Origin: Actinomycetota bacterium
Lineage (GTDB): Bacteria; Actinomycetota; Thermoleophilia; Solirubrobacterales; Solirubrobacteraceae
NCBI GenBank assembly: GCA_018268595.1
Contig: JAFDWH010000021.1
Coordinates: 1-64,000 of the forward strand
Reading direction: 5' to 3'
DNA: 64,000 bases
Shown here: positions 34,225-42,485 of the stretch, in pieces
Layout: each line of letters starts with the position of its first letter
Position numbering within the stretch: the first letter of the stretch is position 1
Position numbers and translations under genes: made by a program
The notes under the pieces: model-generated
The model's database searches: none
Seen by the model: only the letters and a program-made list of their open reading frames with translations
Told to the model about the DNA's origin: nothing

Positions 34225-34682
34225 CCCCGAACCGTGACCGTCGCCGCACCCTAAATGACGGCCGCACGGTGTCGCAAACGCAAACGGCTATTTGACGGCT
34301 GAGATGTACCGAGTCGGTATACCGGCCCGAACTAGTAACCGGAGCGCAGCGAAGTCAGTCTGCTCGCGATGGTGCTGCGAGCGTCCCACGGGCAATTCCC
34401 CCACCGCCCGAAAAGCGTGCCGCGGGCCTCGAGTCTCCCCCGGGCGACGAGGCCGCACGAGCGCACGCTGGGACATCGCGGACGCTCCGCGGCCCCGGCG
34501 CCCCCCATCCCCTCTGGCGTCCGGGGTCGCGTGCGTCCGGTCGCCCTGCGCCGTCGCTCCGTGCACGAACCCAGCCCCGTGCACGACGCCTGCCGGTTCC
34601 GGCCGCGCGTCAGCGCCTCCCAGGCCGGGACCGGCAGGCACCGCTTGATCGTGACGACCGCCGCCCGGGCGGCCGGTGCGCG
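34225..34682. other. 458-bp non-coding stretch with several inverted repeats
   Basis: No credible gene. Holds TACCGA-G-TCGGTA (34307-34319) overlapping GGTATACC (34316-34323). Also a 15-bp stem, GCCTGCCGGTTCCGG (34588-34602) with CCGGGACCGGCAGGC (34625-34639, one G-U), and the 14-bp palindrome GCCGCCCGGGCGGC (34660-34673) just before the HTH gene. GTGCACGA is repeated at 34561 and 34579. Likely operators and leader structures between the divergent PadR operon and HTH gene. Confidence 0.5.
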
Positions 34683-35192
34683 TTGACCAGACGGCCGTCG
34701 GAGGACGACTGGCTACGCGCAGTCGGCCACCCGTACCGCGTCGAGATCCTGCGTCACTTCCTCACGACCGGGACGGCTACGCCGACCGACATCGCCGCCG
34801 CGCTCCGGCTAGCGCTCAACACCGTCAGTCACCACGTCCACGCCTTGCGAGAGCGCGGCATCGTCCGGCTCGCGGGGCGCACGCAACGCCGCGGCGCAGT
34901 CACGCACCACTACCAGCTCACCGACCGTGACCGCGTCGCGGCGATCGTCTGGGGCACCCGCGCCGAGCTGCTGGTGACCGACTTCGAGCGTCAGAACGGC
35001 AGAGGCGATGTCACGGTGCGCCTGGACGCCGGAGCGCTCGCCGAGCTGCATGCGCTGACAGCGGTCTACATCGCACGGATCGGCGAGTTGGGGTTGCAGG
35101 CCCGGGAGCGACGGGGGAGAGCGGGGGCTCTAACGCGAGTTGCTGTGTTGCTGGCGATGGAGCCCGGCGGCAAGACGACCATTTCGTCGTAG
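34683..35192 (+). CDS. ArsR-like winged-helix protein
   Basis: 169 residues from TTG 34683, the first start in frame. Helix-turn-helix: WLRAVGHPYRVEILRHFL, TPTDIAAALRLALNTVSHHV and a wing with Arg-rich HHYQL. No metal-binding cysteines. The C-terminal half is unassigned. No leaderless -10 at the usual distance; two strong hairpins precede it. Its target may be itself or the neighbouring transporter operon. Start codon uncertain. Confidence 0.65.
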   Translation: MTRRPSEDDWLRAVGHPYRVEILRHFLTTGTATPTDIAAALRLALNTVSHHVHALRERGIVRLAGRTQRRGAVTHHYQLTDRDRVAAIVWGTRAELLVTDFERQNGRGDVTVRLDAGALAELHALTAVYIARIGELGLQARERRGRAGALTRVAVLLAMEPGGKTTISS

Positions 35193-35330
35193 CGAGCTGG
35201 CATCACGCCGCTCTCTGCATTAGGCAGCAGCATCCAGTTTGCCCATCTGCCGCGTCTCGCGAGTTGGTAACGGCCCGGTTCGTTCTGTTGCGTCGGGGGC
35301 GGCGCGGGCGAAGGGCTGAAACGAAACGAC

Positions 35331-35357
35331 AGAAGCCCCGCGGTGGCGGGGCTTCTT
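35331..35357. terminator. 11-bp bidirectional terminator-like hairpin
   Basis: AGAAGCCCCGC (35331-35341), loop GGTG, GCGGGGCTTCT (35346-35356), then T. It ends 5 nt before repeat copy c and lies 139 nt after the HTH gene. Similar short G/C hairpins sit just before copies d and e. Confidence 0.6.
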
Positions 35358-35361
35358 CCCG

Positions 35362-35389
35362 ATGGAGAGAACTTGGCGTCGCGCAAACC
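35362..35389 (+). repeat. interspersed repeat, copy c
   Basis: ATGGAGAG, then the perfect core AACTTGGCGTCGCGCAAACC. Located between the HTH gene and the AbrB/PIN module. Confidence 0.85.
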
Positions 35390-35421
35390 GTGCAGTCGCA
35401 GCGGATAGGTTCAAGCTGAGA

Positions 35422-35470
35422 TAGGTGGGATGAACGCTTTATGTGGGATCACCTACAGCCGTGGTACGCT
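35422..35470 (+). promoter_or_regulatory. promoter and candidate operator of the AbrB/PIN module
   Basis: TAGGTG (35422-35427) and CACCTA (35450-35455) form an inverted repeat; GTGGGAT recurs directly at 35425 and 35443. TACGCT (35465-35470) ends 6 nt before the ATG at 35477, a leaderless arrangement. Confidence 0.5.
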
Positions 35471-35476
35471 GAGCCC

Positions 35477-35743
35477 ATGGCCCATGCAGAGCGTCAAATC
35501 ATCGTTGGAGATCGCGGCCGGATCGTCCTGCCTTCGGAAGTGCGCTCGGCGCTCGGACTCACGGCCGGCAGCCGCATGCTCCTGAGCACCGAGAAGGACG
35601 GATCGCTGCGGCTGCGTCCCTATCGCTCGGTGGCCGACCACGGGCGCGGCATGCTTGCGGGACTGGCGCCTGCAGGCGAGTCGATGGTGGAGGAGCTGCT
35701 CAAGGAGCGACGCCGCGAGGCTGCACGCGAGGATCGCGAGTAG
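35477..35743 (+). CDS. AbrB/MazE-type swapped-hairpin antitoxin
   Basis: 88 residues. VGDRGRIVLPSEVRSALGL is the AbrB-like swapped-hairpin DNA-binding domain; the C-terminus is acidic and helical. ATG 35477 is preferred to an upstream in-frame ATG (35441) because of the -10 position. Its TAG is directly followed by the toxin GTG. Confidence 0.88.
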   Translation: MAHAERQIIVGDRGRIVLPSEVRSALGLTAGSRMLLSTEKDGSLRLRPYRSVADHGRGMLAGLAPAGESMVEELLKERRREAAREDRE

Positions 35744-36145
35744 GTGCCTTCAGCGATTCTCGACGCGTCAGCGCTGCTGGCGTACCTTCGCGACGAGCCG
35801 GGCGCTGACGTGGTCGCGGATGCGGTCGCGACCGGCGCAGTGATCTCGACGGTGAACCTCGGGGAGGTCCTCAGCCGCGTCGCAGATCGCGACACCGACC
35901 CGGCCCGAGTCGCGCGACAGATGACCGACCGTGGATTGCTTGACGGCGCCATAGCGGTCGAGCCGTTTACAACCTCCGATGCGATCGAGGTCGCACGGCT
36001 ACGGCCGCTCACCCGCGACCTCGGGCTCTCGCTCGGCGATCGAGCATGCCTCGCACTTGCGAAGCGGATGGACGCTCCGGTGCTCACGGCCGACTCGGCA
36101 TGGTCGAAGCTCGACCTACCGCTGGAGTTGCGCCAGATCCACTGA
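35744..36145 (+). CDS. PIN-domain toxin (VapC family)
   Basis: 133 residues. PIN residues: Asp in ILDASALLAYLRDE, Glu in NLGEVLSRV, Asp in LSLGDRACLALA and Asp in LTADSAW. GTG start immediately abuts the antitoxin stop. With the AbrB-type antitoxin it forms the module bracketed by repeats c and d. Confidence 0.9.
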   Translation: MPSAILDASALLAYLRDEPGADVVADAVATGAVISTVNLGEVLSRVADRDTDPARVARQMTDRGLLDGAIAVEPFTTSDAIEVARLRPLTRDLGLSLGDRACLALAKRMDAPVLTADSAWSKLDLPLELRQIH

Positions 36146-36198
36146 AGCCTACGTCCGTCCGGCGACATCACTGAAAGCGCCTGTACCGCAGGCCCTCT

Positions 36199-36266
36199 CA
36201 AACGACCTCTCTCTAGAGGGGGAGCGATTTCTCTATGGAGAGAACTTGGCGTCGCGCAAACCACGG
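36199..36266 (+). repeat. interspersed repeat, copy d (extended form)
   Basis: The perfect core (36243-36262, within ATGGAG 36235 onward) is preceded by AAACGACCTCTCT, a small hairpin and GGGGGAGCGATTT. The same extended arrangement precedes copy e, with TACCGCA a little further upstream in both, giving an element of about 90 bp. Confidence 0.85.
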
Positions 36267-36332
36267 AGTGCGCGCGTCGACGTTGGTCGCGGCGTGAGTT
36301 CGGCGCGGCGATGCGCTCCCGAGAAAGACGGA

Positions 36333-36377
36333 GCCCCAGGGGGATCACCGCCGAAGCGGGAGAGCCTTCCCTGGGGC
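36333..36377 (+). other. 9-bp inverted repeat upstream of the Abi-like pseudogene
   Basis: GCCCCAGGG (36333-36341) and CCCTGGGGC (36369-36377) around a 27-nt centre. Lies about 50 nt before the pseudogene start; possibly its leader structure or operator. Nothing else is recognised in 36270-36425. Confidence 0.4.
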
Positions 36378-36425
36378 ATACACCAGCTAGTCTAGCGCCG
36401 TTGTCTCTGTCTTTCGAGCTTTCGC

Positions 36426-37064
36426 ATGCACTCGTCTCAGGTCGCCACATGGGTAACATCGGCGCGCTTCGCGCCGTACCTCGACGAGACTGACGGCGAC
36501 CACGACGCTGCCGTCGCTCTCTACGTCTGGAACGCGCGAATCTCGGCGGCTGTCTTCGAGACGCTGCACCATGCGGAGGTGCTGCTGCCGCAACGCTGTC
36601 GATGCGCAATTCACGCCGGTCGATCCGACAGCTGCGCCGCGTGAGACGTGGCTTGAGGACCCGGCGATCCTGAACGAGGCGTCGCGCAAGCGGGTGCGCG
36701 AAACCATCAGCCGGATCTCACGGGAGCAGAAGACGCCAACGCGCGGCCGCGTCGTAGCCGGCCTGTCGTTCGGATTCTGGCGGGCGCTGTTCGACAAGAA
36801 GAACAGCCGGCTGTGGGTCTCGCACCTGCACCGCGCCTTCCCCGCTGGTACGGGCGAGCGCGCGGAGGTCGCGGCGCTGATGTCGAGCCTCGTCCCGTTC
36901 CGCAAACGCCTCGCGCATCACGGACGATCATGCGCCGACCGATCCTCGGCCATTACGAGGAGATGCTGACCCTCGCCGGTCTCGTCGACCCCGCCGCCTC
37001 GGCGTGGATCCGCAGCGTCTCACGGGTCGAGCAGCTGCTCGCAGAGCGGCCCCCGACGCGATAG
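36426..37064 (+). pseudogene. Abi-like HEPN protein, broken by two frameshifts
   Basis: Read across three frames the region gives one coherent Abi-like protein of about 210 residues: RFAPYLDETDGDHDAAVALY, NARISAAVFETLHHAEVLL, then SFGFWRALFDKKNSRLW, HLHRAFP and GHYEEMLTLAGLVDP. One extra base near 36592 (CTGCTGCCGCAAC) shifts frame. A base lost near 36923, after the RKRLAHH segment (R-x4-H, the HEPN RNase motif), shifts it back. Abi/HEPN proteins are phage-defence RNases. Flanked by repeats d and e. Two compensating indels could also be sequencing errors. Confidence 0.75.
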
Positions 37065-37130
37065 CCGCCCTTGCCCTCAGTCATCGAGCGAACCGCACCG
37101 CAAATCGTTCGGTACCGCAATCCCCCCGAA

Positions 37131-37190
37131 AACGACCTCTCTTCGGGGGAGCGGTTTCAGTGGAGAGAACTTGGCGTCGCGCAAACCACG
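37131..37190 (+). repeat. interspersed repeat, copy e (extended form)
   Basis: AACGACCTCTCTTCGGGGGA (37131-37150), GCGGTTTCAG, then TGGAGAG and the perfect core ending ACCACG at 37190. Matches copy d over about 60 bp with small gaps. Lies between the Abi pseudogene and the third bracketed toxin-antitoxin module. Confidence 0.85.
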
Positions 37191-37227
37191 CGGCGCTCCA
37201 TGCTCGGGCGATCGAGCTGCGTGGGGA

Positions 37228-37623
37228 CTACGACGGGCTGACTGCGAAGCCGGCTTCGGCGAAGTGCCGATCGAGCGCCAGCGCATGACCGATGTCGCGG
37301 GCACGCATCAGGACGAAGCTTGTGTGGTCCACGAGCGATGTCCGCCGGCGAAGGTCGGCGAGATGTGCATCCACCGCGGCGGCATGCAGCTCTGGCGTGA
37401 TCCAGGCGATCTCCAGCAACGGAACGATGTCCTGCAGCAATCTGCGAGCGGGGCCAGCGCCGTGTCGGCGGTGCACGAGCGCTTCAGCCTCGACTACGAC
37501 GTAGTTGTGGGTCACGCCCGTTCGCTCGGCGAGTACAGGGGTCAGCGCTTGGACCATCTGGCCGTGATGTGTCGCGTCGCGATCAAGGAACGCGAGCAGC
37601 GCGGACGTGTCGACGAACGTCAC
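37228..37623 (-). CDS. PIN-domain toxin (VapC family)
   Basis: 131 residues. PIN residues: Asp in FVDTSALLAFLDRD, Glu in VVVEAEALVHRR, Asp in SLVDHTSFVLM and Asp in LALDRHFAEAGF. GTG 37623 overlaps the antitoxin stop (GTGA). Lies between repeat copies e and f. Confidence 0.9.
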   Translation of the reverse strand: MTFVDTSALLAFLDRDATHHGQMVQALTPVLAERTGVTHNYVVVEAEALVHRRHGAGPARRLLQDIVPLLEIAWITPELHAAAVDAHLADLRRRTSLVDHTSFVLMRARDIGHALALDRHFAEAGFAVSPS

Positions 37624-37856
37624 CGCTCGGCGAGGTAGTCGTCGTGGCGCTCCGCGAGATCCGGAACGCCGGACGCGAAGCTTCCCGCGGCGGCAAGCGC
37701 GCGCTGCAGCGCCTCGTCCTCTGCGGTCTGCTCAGGACCGAGCAGACGTCCAAGCGCCTCGCGCACGACGGCCGCCTTCGACACGCCACGCCGATGTGCA
37801 GCGCGCTCCAGCGCGGCTGCCTGCTCGTCGGAGAGTTGCACGATCGTACGGACCAT
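37620..37856 (-). CDS. ribbon-helix-helix antitoxin
   Basis: 78 residues: VRTIVQLSDEQAAALERAA ribbon-helix-helix start, then RRGVSKAAVVREAL and an acidic C-terminus. TATCAT (37869-37864) ends 7 nt before the ATG. GGCAC (37857-37861) and GTGCC (37873-37877) flank this -10 as a likely operator, with AGTGCC repeated further upstream. Confidence 0.88.
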   Translation of the reverse strand: MVRTIVQLSDEQAAALERAAHRRGVSKAAVVREALGRLLGPEQTAEDEALQRALAAAGSFASGVPDLAERHDDYLAER

Positions 37857-37948
37857 GGCACCGATGATAACAGTGCCGCTCCAAGTGTCATCAGTGCCTG
37901 GGACGGCCGAGACACTCGGATCAGAGCCCAGTCACATGCGCACCACCC

Positions 37949-37964
37949 GTTTGCGCGACGCAAG
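37949..37964 (-). repeat. interspersed repeat, copy f (partial, inverted)
   Basis: GTTTGCGCGACGCAAG on the plus strand, i.e. CTTGCGTCGCGCAAAC on the minus strand, matching the core with one base missing. It starts 8 nt beyond the tRNA-Ala 3' end and is the only copy in this orientation. Confidence 0.6.
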
Positions 37965-37971
37965 GTTTCGA

Positions 37972-38044
37972 TGGAGCTAGCCGGGCTCGAACCGGCGACC
38001 TTCGCGCTGCCAGCGCGACGCTCTCCCAACTGAGCTATAGCCCC
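37972..38044 (-). tRNA. tRNA-Ala (anticodon GGC)
   Basis: 73-nt cloverleaf: acceptor GGGGCTA/TAGCTCC containing the G3-U70 pair that identifies alanine tRNAs, D-arm GCTC/GAGC, anticodon stem TCGCG/CGCGA with loop CTGGCAG (anticodon GGC), T-arm GCCGG TTCGAGC CCGGC, discriminator A. CCA is not encoded. The 3' end faces the accessory region, the usual orientation for an island inserted at a tRNA. Confidence 0.95.
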
Positions 38045-38106
38045 AGGTCGCCTGGGAGTGTACCGCCCTCGGCGCCGACCGGCGGGAGCGCAACGAGGCG
38101 CCTGGA

Positions 38107-39270
38107 TCACGCCGCCTCGCGCACCGCGGCGCCCGCCAGCTCACGGGTTCGCCCGCGCAGCGCTACGAGCGTCCCGGCGCACACGCCGGCGAGCAGCAAG
38201 TAGGGCACCGCATCGCTGGTCGCGCTCGCGAGTCCCGCTCCGACCACCGAGCCGAGCACCTGCCCGCCGCCCCACACGAGGTTCACGATCGCGAAGCCGA
38301 GCGCGTGCTCCAGCCCGGCGTCCTCGACGCCGTCGGACATCAGCGTCATCGCCGGCGTGTTGACGATGCCGCTCAGCACGCAGCCCGCCACGACCACGAC
38401 TGCCAGCAGCCACGCCGCGTCCGGCACCGTCACGACCAGCAGGAACGCGAGCGTCCCCGTCAGCCCCAGCCGGATCGGCGCGCCGCGCCCGAGCCGGTCG
38501 GTGGCCCGCCCCGCGAACACCTGCGCGACGCCCTCGATGCCGGCCGCGACCAGGAACACGCCTCCGATCAGGAGCCCGCTGGCGCCCATGCCGTCCAACG
38601 CCAGCGGCGCCAGCACCTCCACCGCCCCGAACACCAGCGCCGGCACCAGCACGAGCCACGCGCCGAGGCGCACGCGAGTCTCGCGCCACACCGTCACGTA
38701 CGGGTGATCGACGGCGACCAAGCCGGTTCCGGCGGGCGCCGGCATCCGCAGCGCCGCAAGCGCAAGCGACGTCGCGAACACGCCGACGACGCAGAACGGC
38801 ACCTTCGGACCGACGCCCTGCGCCACCGCGCCGAGCACCGGTCCCAGCAGCACGCCCGCCAGCGCAGCGCTCATCGCCGTCCCGATCGTCGTCCCGCGCT
38901 GCTCGGACGGCGTCACCGACACGAGCCAGCCCATCCCGCCGGCCCACGCGCACGCGCCGCCGATCCCGTCGAGGAGTCGCGTCACGTCCAGCACGACGAT
39001 GCTGCCGGCGAACGCGAAGCCCACGCTCGACAGCGCCATCAGCGACAACCCGAGCAGCAGCGTCCGGCGCGACCCCGCGCGCACGGCGAGCCAACCGGCC
39101 GGCAGCGTCCCCAGCACCGCGCCCGCCGCATACGAGCCGGACAGCACGCCGGCGCCCGCCTTCGACAGGTCGAAGCGGTCGACGTAGGTCGGCAGCAGCG
39201 GCGTGATCGCCGAGAAGAACATCGTGTCGACGAGCACGACGGCGCCCACGAGGAGCAGCAGACGTCGCAT
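38107..39270 (-). CDS. major facilitator superfamily transporter
   Basis: 387 residues, twelve predicted helices. MFS loop 2-3 motif: [20 protein letters not shown]; a second related motif [19 protein letters not shown] opens the C-terminal half. Resembles drug/H+ antiporters; substrate unknown. TACCGT (39282-39277) ends 6 nt before the ATG and shares two bases with the leuS -10. Confidence 0.87.
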   Translation of the reverse strand: MRRLLLLVGAVVLVDTMFFSAITPLLPTYVDRFDLSKAGAGVLSGSYAAGAVLGTLPAGWLAVRAGSRRTLLLGLSLMALSSVGFAFAGSIVVLDVTRLLDGIGGACAWAGGMGWLVSVTPSEQRGTTIGTAMSAALAGVLLGPVLGAVAQGVGPKVPFCVVGVFATSLALAALRMPAPAGTGLVAVDHPYVTVWRETRVRLGAWLVLVPALVFGAVEVLAPLALDGMGASGLLIGGVFLVAAGIEGVAQVFAGRATDRLGRGAPIRLGLTGTLAFLLVVTVPDAAWLLAVVVVAGCVLSGIVNTPAMTLMSDGVEDAGLEHALGFAIVNLVWGGGQVLGSVVGAGLASATSDAVPYLLLAGVCAGTLVALRGRTRELAGAAVREAA

Positions 39271-39276
39271 CCCTCC

Positions 39277-39286
39277 ACGGTAGCCT
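39277..39286. promoter_or_regulatory. overlapping divergent -10 elements, MFS gene / leuS
   Basis: The 10-bp ACGGTAGCCT contains TACCGT on the minus strand (39282-39277; 6 nt to the MFS ATG) and TAGCCT on the plus strand (39281-39286; 10 nt to the leuS ATG). Only 26 bp separate the start codons. Confidence 0.65.
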
Positions 39287-39296
39287 TCCCAACCCG

Positions 39297-41759
39297 ATGA
39301 GCGACCTGCGCTACGACCCGAAGGCGATCGAGCCGAAGTGGCAGGACGTGTGGGCGCGCGAGCGCACGTGGGAGGTCTCCAACGACCCCGACGGCCGCGA
39401 CTCCTACTACGTCCTCGAGATGCTGCCCTACCCGAGCGGCGAGCCGCACATGGGCCACCTCAAGAACTACGCGCTCGGCGACGCGGTCGCGCACTTCAAC
39501 CGCCGCGTCGGCCGCCGCGTGCTGCATCCGATGGGGTATGACGCGTTCGGCCTGCCGGCGGAGAACCACGCGATCAGAACCGGCGAGCATCCGCGCGACT
39601 CGACGCAGAAGTCGATCGAGTCCTTCCAGCGCCAGTTCCGCCAGTGGGGGATCTCGATCGACTGGACGCGCGAGTTCGGCACGCACGAGCCGCGCTACTA
39701 CAAGTGGACGCAGTGGCTGTTCCTGAAGCTCTGCGAGCGCGGCCTCGCCTATCGCAAGGAAGCCGCCGTCAAGTGGTGCCCGAACGACCAGACGGTCCTC
39801 GCCAACGAGCAGGTCACGGCCGAGGGCACCTGCGAGCGCTGCGGCGCGGTCGTCGAGGCGCGCCAGCTCGAGCAGTGGTTCTTCCGCATCACCGACTACG
39901 CCGACCGCCTGCTCGACGACCTCGACGGCATCGACTGGCCGGGCAACGTCAAGGTCATGCAGCGCAACTGGATCGGCCGCTCCGAGGGCGCCGAGGTGAC
40001 GTTCCGCTGCGAGCAGTTGGGGATCGACTACCCCGTCTTCACGACGCGTCCGGACACGCTGTTCGGCGCGACCTTCTTCGTGATGGCGCCCGAGCATCCG
40101 GACGTCATGAAGCTGGTCGAGGGAACCGACAGAGAGCAGTCCGTGCGCGACTACGTCAACCACGCGCTGACCGAGTCGAACGAGGAGCGCGGGGCCGCCG
40201 ACAAGCCGAAGACCGGTGTCGCGCTCGGCCGCACGGTCACGAACCCGGTCAACGGCGAGCAGATCCCGATGTATGTCGCCGACTACGTGCTGATGGAGTA
40301 CGGCACCGGCGCGATCATGGCCGTGCCCGGGCACGACGAGCGCGACTTCGCGTTCGCGCAGGCGCACGGGCTGCCGGTCAAGCGCGTGATCGGGGACCCC
40401 GAGGGCGGCGAGCTGCCCTACACGGGCGACGGCCCGCTCGTCGACAGCCACCCGGACTTCGACGGCATGGGCAATCGCGCGGCGCTCGAGGCGATCGTCG
40501 CCTGGCTCGACCGCGAGGGGAAGGGGCACGCCTCCGTCAACTACCGCCTGCGCGACTGGCTCGTCTCGCGCCAGCGCTACTGGGGCTGCCCGATCCCGGT
40601 GATCCACTGCCCCGCGTGCGGGACGGTGCCGGTGCCGGAGGAGGACCTGCCGGTCGAGCTGCCCGACGTGACCGACTACAAGCCGAGAGGGAAGTCGCCG
40701 CTGGCGGCGGTCGACGACTGGGTGAACGTCCCGTGCCCGCGCTGCGGCGGCGCCGCCAGGCGCGACACCGACACGCTCGACACGTTCGTCGACTCCTCCT
40801 GGTACTTCCTGCGCTACTGCGACGCGAACAACGACGACGCTTCGTGGGACCGCAGAGTGCTCGCCGAGTGGATGCCGGTCGACCAGTACATCGGCGGCGT
40901 CGAGCACGCGATCCTGCATCTGCTGTACGCGCGCTTCTTCACGAAGGCGTTCGCCGACATGGAGCTGCTCGACGCGCAGGAGCCGTTCCAGGCGCTCTTC
41001 ACGCAGGGGATGATCACGCGCGACGGCGCGAAGATGTCCAAGTCGAAGGGCAACGTGATCAGCCCGGCGACGTACGTCGACAGATACGGCGCCGACACCG
41101 CCCGCTGCTACATCCTCTTCATCGGTCCGCCCGACCAGGACGCCGACTGGTCCGACGAGGGCGTCGAGGGCGTGCACCGCTTCCTCGCGCGCCTGTGGCG
41201 GGTCGGCGCGGAGCTGGCGGCCGGTGGCGCGCCGGCGGCGGCCGAGTCGCTCGACGCGACGAGGCTGGCGGGCGCCGACCTGACGCTCGTGCGCAAGGCG
41301 CACTGGGCGATCGACAAGGTCACGAACGACATGGCCGGGCGCTTCGCCTTCAACACGGCGATCGCCGCCGCGATGGAGCTGGTCAACGAGGTCTACCGCC
41401 ACCGCGAGTCGGCCGGGGAGGTGGCGCAGCGCTTCGCCGTCGCGACTGCCGCGTCGCTCGTGTTCCCGTTCGCCCCGCACGTCGCGAGCGAGGTGTACGA
41501 GCTGCTGACGGGCGCGCGCGTGTGGGAGCAGCCGTGGCCGTCCGCCGATCCGCAGCTGCTCGAGTCGGACACGTTCGAGCTGGTCTGCCAGGTCAACGGG
41601 AAGGTGCGCGACCGCGTGCCGGCCCCGGCGACCGCCTCGCGCGAGGAGCTGGAGGCGCTGGCGCGCGCGCAGCCCAACGTGCAGGCCCACGTCGACGGCC
41701 ACGAGGTCGTCAAGGCGGTGGTCGTGCCGGGCAAGCTCGTGAACCTCGTCGTGCGCTGA
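39297..41759 (+). CDS. leuS: leucyl-tRNA synthetase
   Basis: 820 residues, class Ia. HMGH (51-54, the HIGH motif) in [24 protein letters not shown] at 579-583 ([13 protein letters not shown]). The CP1 editing domain contains [12 protein letters not shown] and [15 protein letters not shown]. Two CxxC pairs ([14 protein letters not shown]) may bind zinc. ATG 39297; TAGCCT predicts a UTR of about 4 nt. Confidence 0.97.
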   Translation: MSDLRYDPKAIEPKWQDVWARERTWEVSNDPDGRDSYYVLEMLPYPSGEPHMGHLKNYALGDAVAHFNRRVGRRVLHPMGYDAFGLPAENHAIRTGEHPRDSTQKSIESFQRQFRQWGISIDWTREFGTHEPRYYKWTQWLFLKLCERGLAYRKEAAVKWCPNDQTVLANEQVTAEGTCERCGAVVEARQLEQWFFRITDYADRLLDDLDGIDWPGNVKVMQRNWIGRSEGAEVTFRCEQLGIDYPVFTTRPDTLFGATFFVMAPEHPDVMKLVEGTDREQSVRDYVNHALTESNEERGAADKPKTGVALGRTVTNPVNGEQIPMYVADYVLMEYGTGAIMAVPGHDERDFAFAQAHGLPVKRVIGDPEGGELPYTGDGPLVDSHPDFDGMGNRAALEAIVAWLDREGKGHASVNYRLRDWLVSRQRYWGCPIPVIHCPACGTVPVPEEDLPVELPDVTDYKPRGKSPLAAVDDWVNVPCPRCGGAARRDTDTLDTFVDSSWYFLRYCDANNDDASWDRRVLAEWMPVDQYIGGVEHAILHLLYARFFTKAFADMELLDAQEPFQALFTQGMITRDGAKMSKSKGNVISPATYVDRYGADTARCYILFIGPPDQDADWSDEGVEGVHRFLARLWRVGAELAAGGAPAAAESLDATRLAGADLTLVRKAHWAIDKVTNDMAGRFAFNTAIAAAMELVNEVYRHRESAGEVAQRFAVATAASLVFPFAPHVASEVYELLTGARVWEQPWPSADPQLLESDTFELVCQVNGKVRDRVPAPATASREELEALARAQPNVQAHVDGHEVVKAVVVPGKLVNLVVR

Positions 41760-41858
41760 CGCGAAGCCGCGCAGCGCGCGCGCAACGACGCCGAGGTCGC
41801 GCGCCGACGGCGCGATCCGCGCGCGTGCCGTGACGCGCTCGCACGTAGCGTCGGCGCC

Positions 41859-42485
41859 ATGCCGACCTCCTCGCCCTCCCGCCCGCAGCTCGCCGTCTAC
41901 GCCGCGCTCGCGGTCGCCGTCCTGCTGATCGGCGCACGCTTCCTGCGCGCCGGCGGCGGCGCGCCGCCGGGCGCGACGCCCGCCCTGTCCGCCACGACCG
42001 CCGCCGGCGCGCCCGACGGCCTGAGCGGCGCCGGCGAGCAGCTCGCGTCCGGTCGTCTCGTCGTCGACGTGAAGGGCGCGGTGCGCCGTCCGGGCGTCTA
42101 CCGGCTCGCCGCCGGCGCGCGCGTGTACGACGCTGTGCGCCGTGCGGGCGGGCTGACGGGCCGTGCCGACCGCGTCGGCGTCAACCTGGCGGCGAGAGTC
42201 GCGGACGGGGGAGAGGTCGTCGTGCCGGCGCGGGGCGCGGCCGGCCGCGCGCCCGCCGCCGCGCCGGCCGGCGCGGACGCCCCCGACGCTCCGCTCGCGC
42301 TCGACGTCAACACCGCCAGCGCACAGGAGCTGGAGCAGCTCGACGGCGTCGGGCCGGCGACGGCCGCGAAGATCGTCGCCTACCGTGAGCAGCACGGCGG
42401 CTTCGCCTCGCTCGACGAGTTGGACGAGGTCAGCGGCATCGGCGAGGCGAAGCTCGCTGCGATCCGCGCCCAGTTGGGGCAGTGA
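41859..42485 (+). CDS. comEA: ComEA-like DNA-binding competence protein
   Basis: 208 residues: N-terminal membrane helix (about 7-27), an SLBB domain (LVVDVKGAVRRPGVYRLAAGARVYDAV onward), a Pro/Ala linker and a C-terminal helix-hairpin-helix pair (LDVNTASAQELEQLDGVGPA and IGEAKLAAIRAQLGQ). Binds DNA at the cell surface for uptake. TAGCGT (41846-41851) ends 7 nt before the ATG. GTGA overlap with comEC. Confidence 0.92.
   Translation: MPTSSPSRPQLAVYAALAVAVLLIGARFLRAGGGAPPGATPALSATTAAGAPDGLSGAGEQLASGRLVVDVKGAVRRPGVYRLAAGARVYDAVRRAGGLTGRADRVGVNLAARVADGGEVVVPARGAAGRAPAAAPAGADAPDAPLALDVNTASAQELEQLDGVGPATAAKIVAYREQHGGFASLDELDEVSGIGEAKLAAIRAQLGQ

Noticed and set aside
34292-34648. 118-codon plus-strand frame between the PadR operon and the HTH gene
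   Set aside because: Composition is Pro/Arg/Ser-rich without family features, no suitable -10 or RBS, and it covers inverted repeats.
27763-37190. Repeats considered as a CRISPR array
   Set aside because: Copies are hundreds to thousands of bases apart with genes between them, not regular spacers, and no cas genes are present.
35362-37190. Repeats considered as integron attC sites
   Set aside because: No RYYYAAC / GTTRRRY core pair at the ends and no integrase in the window, although the cassette-like layout remains notable.
37972-37995. att-site duplicate of the tRNA-Ala 3' end within the accessory region
   Set aside because: Only ATGGAG-length matches are seen near the repeats; no longer copy found by eye.
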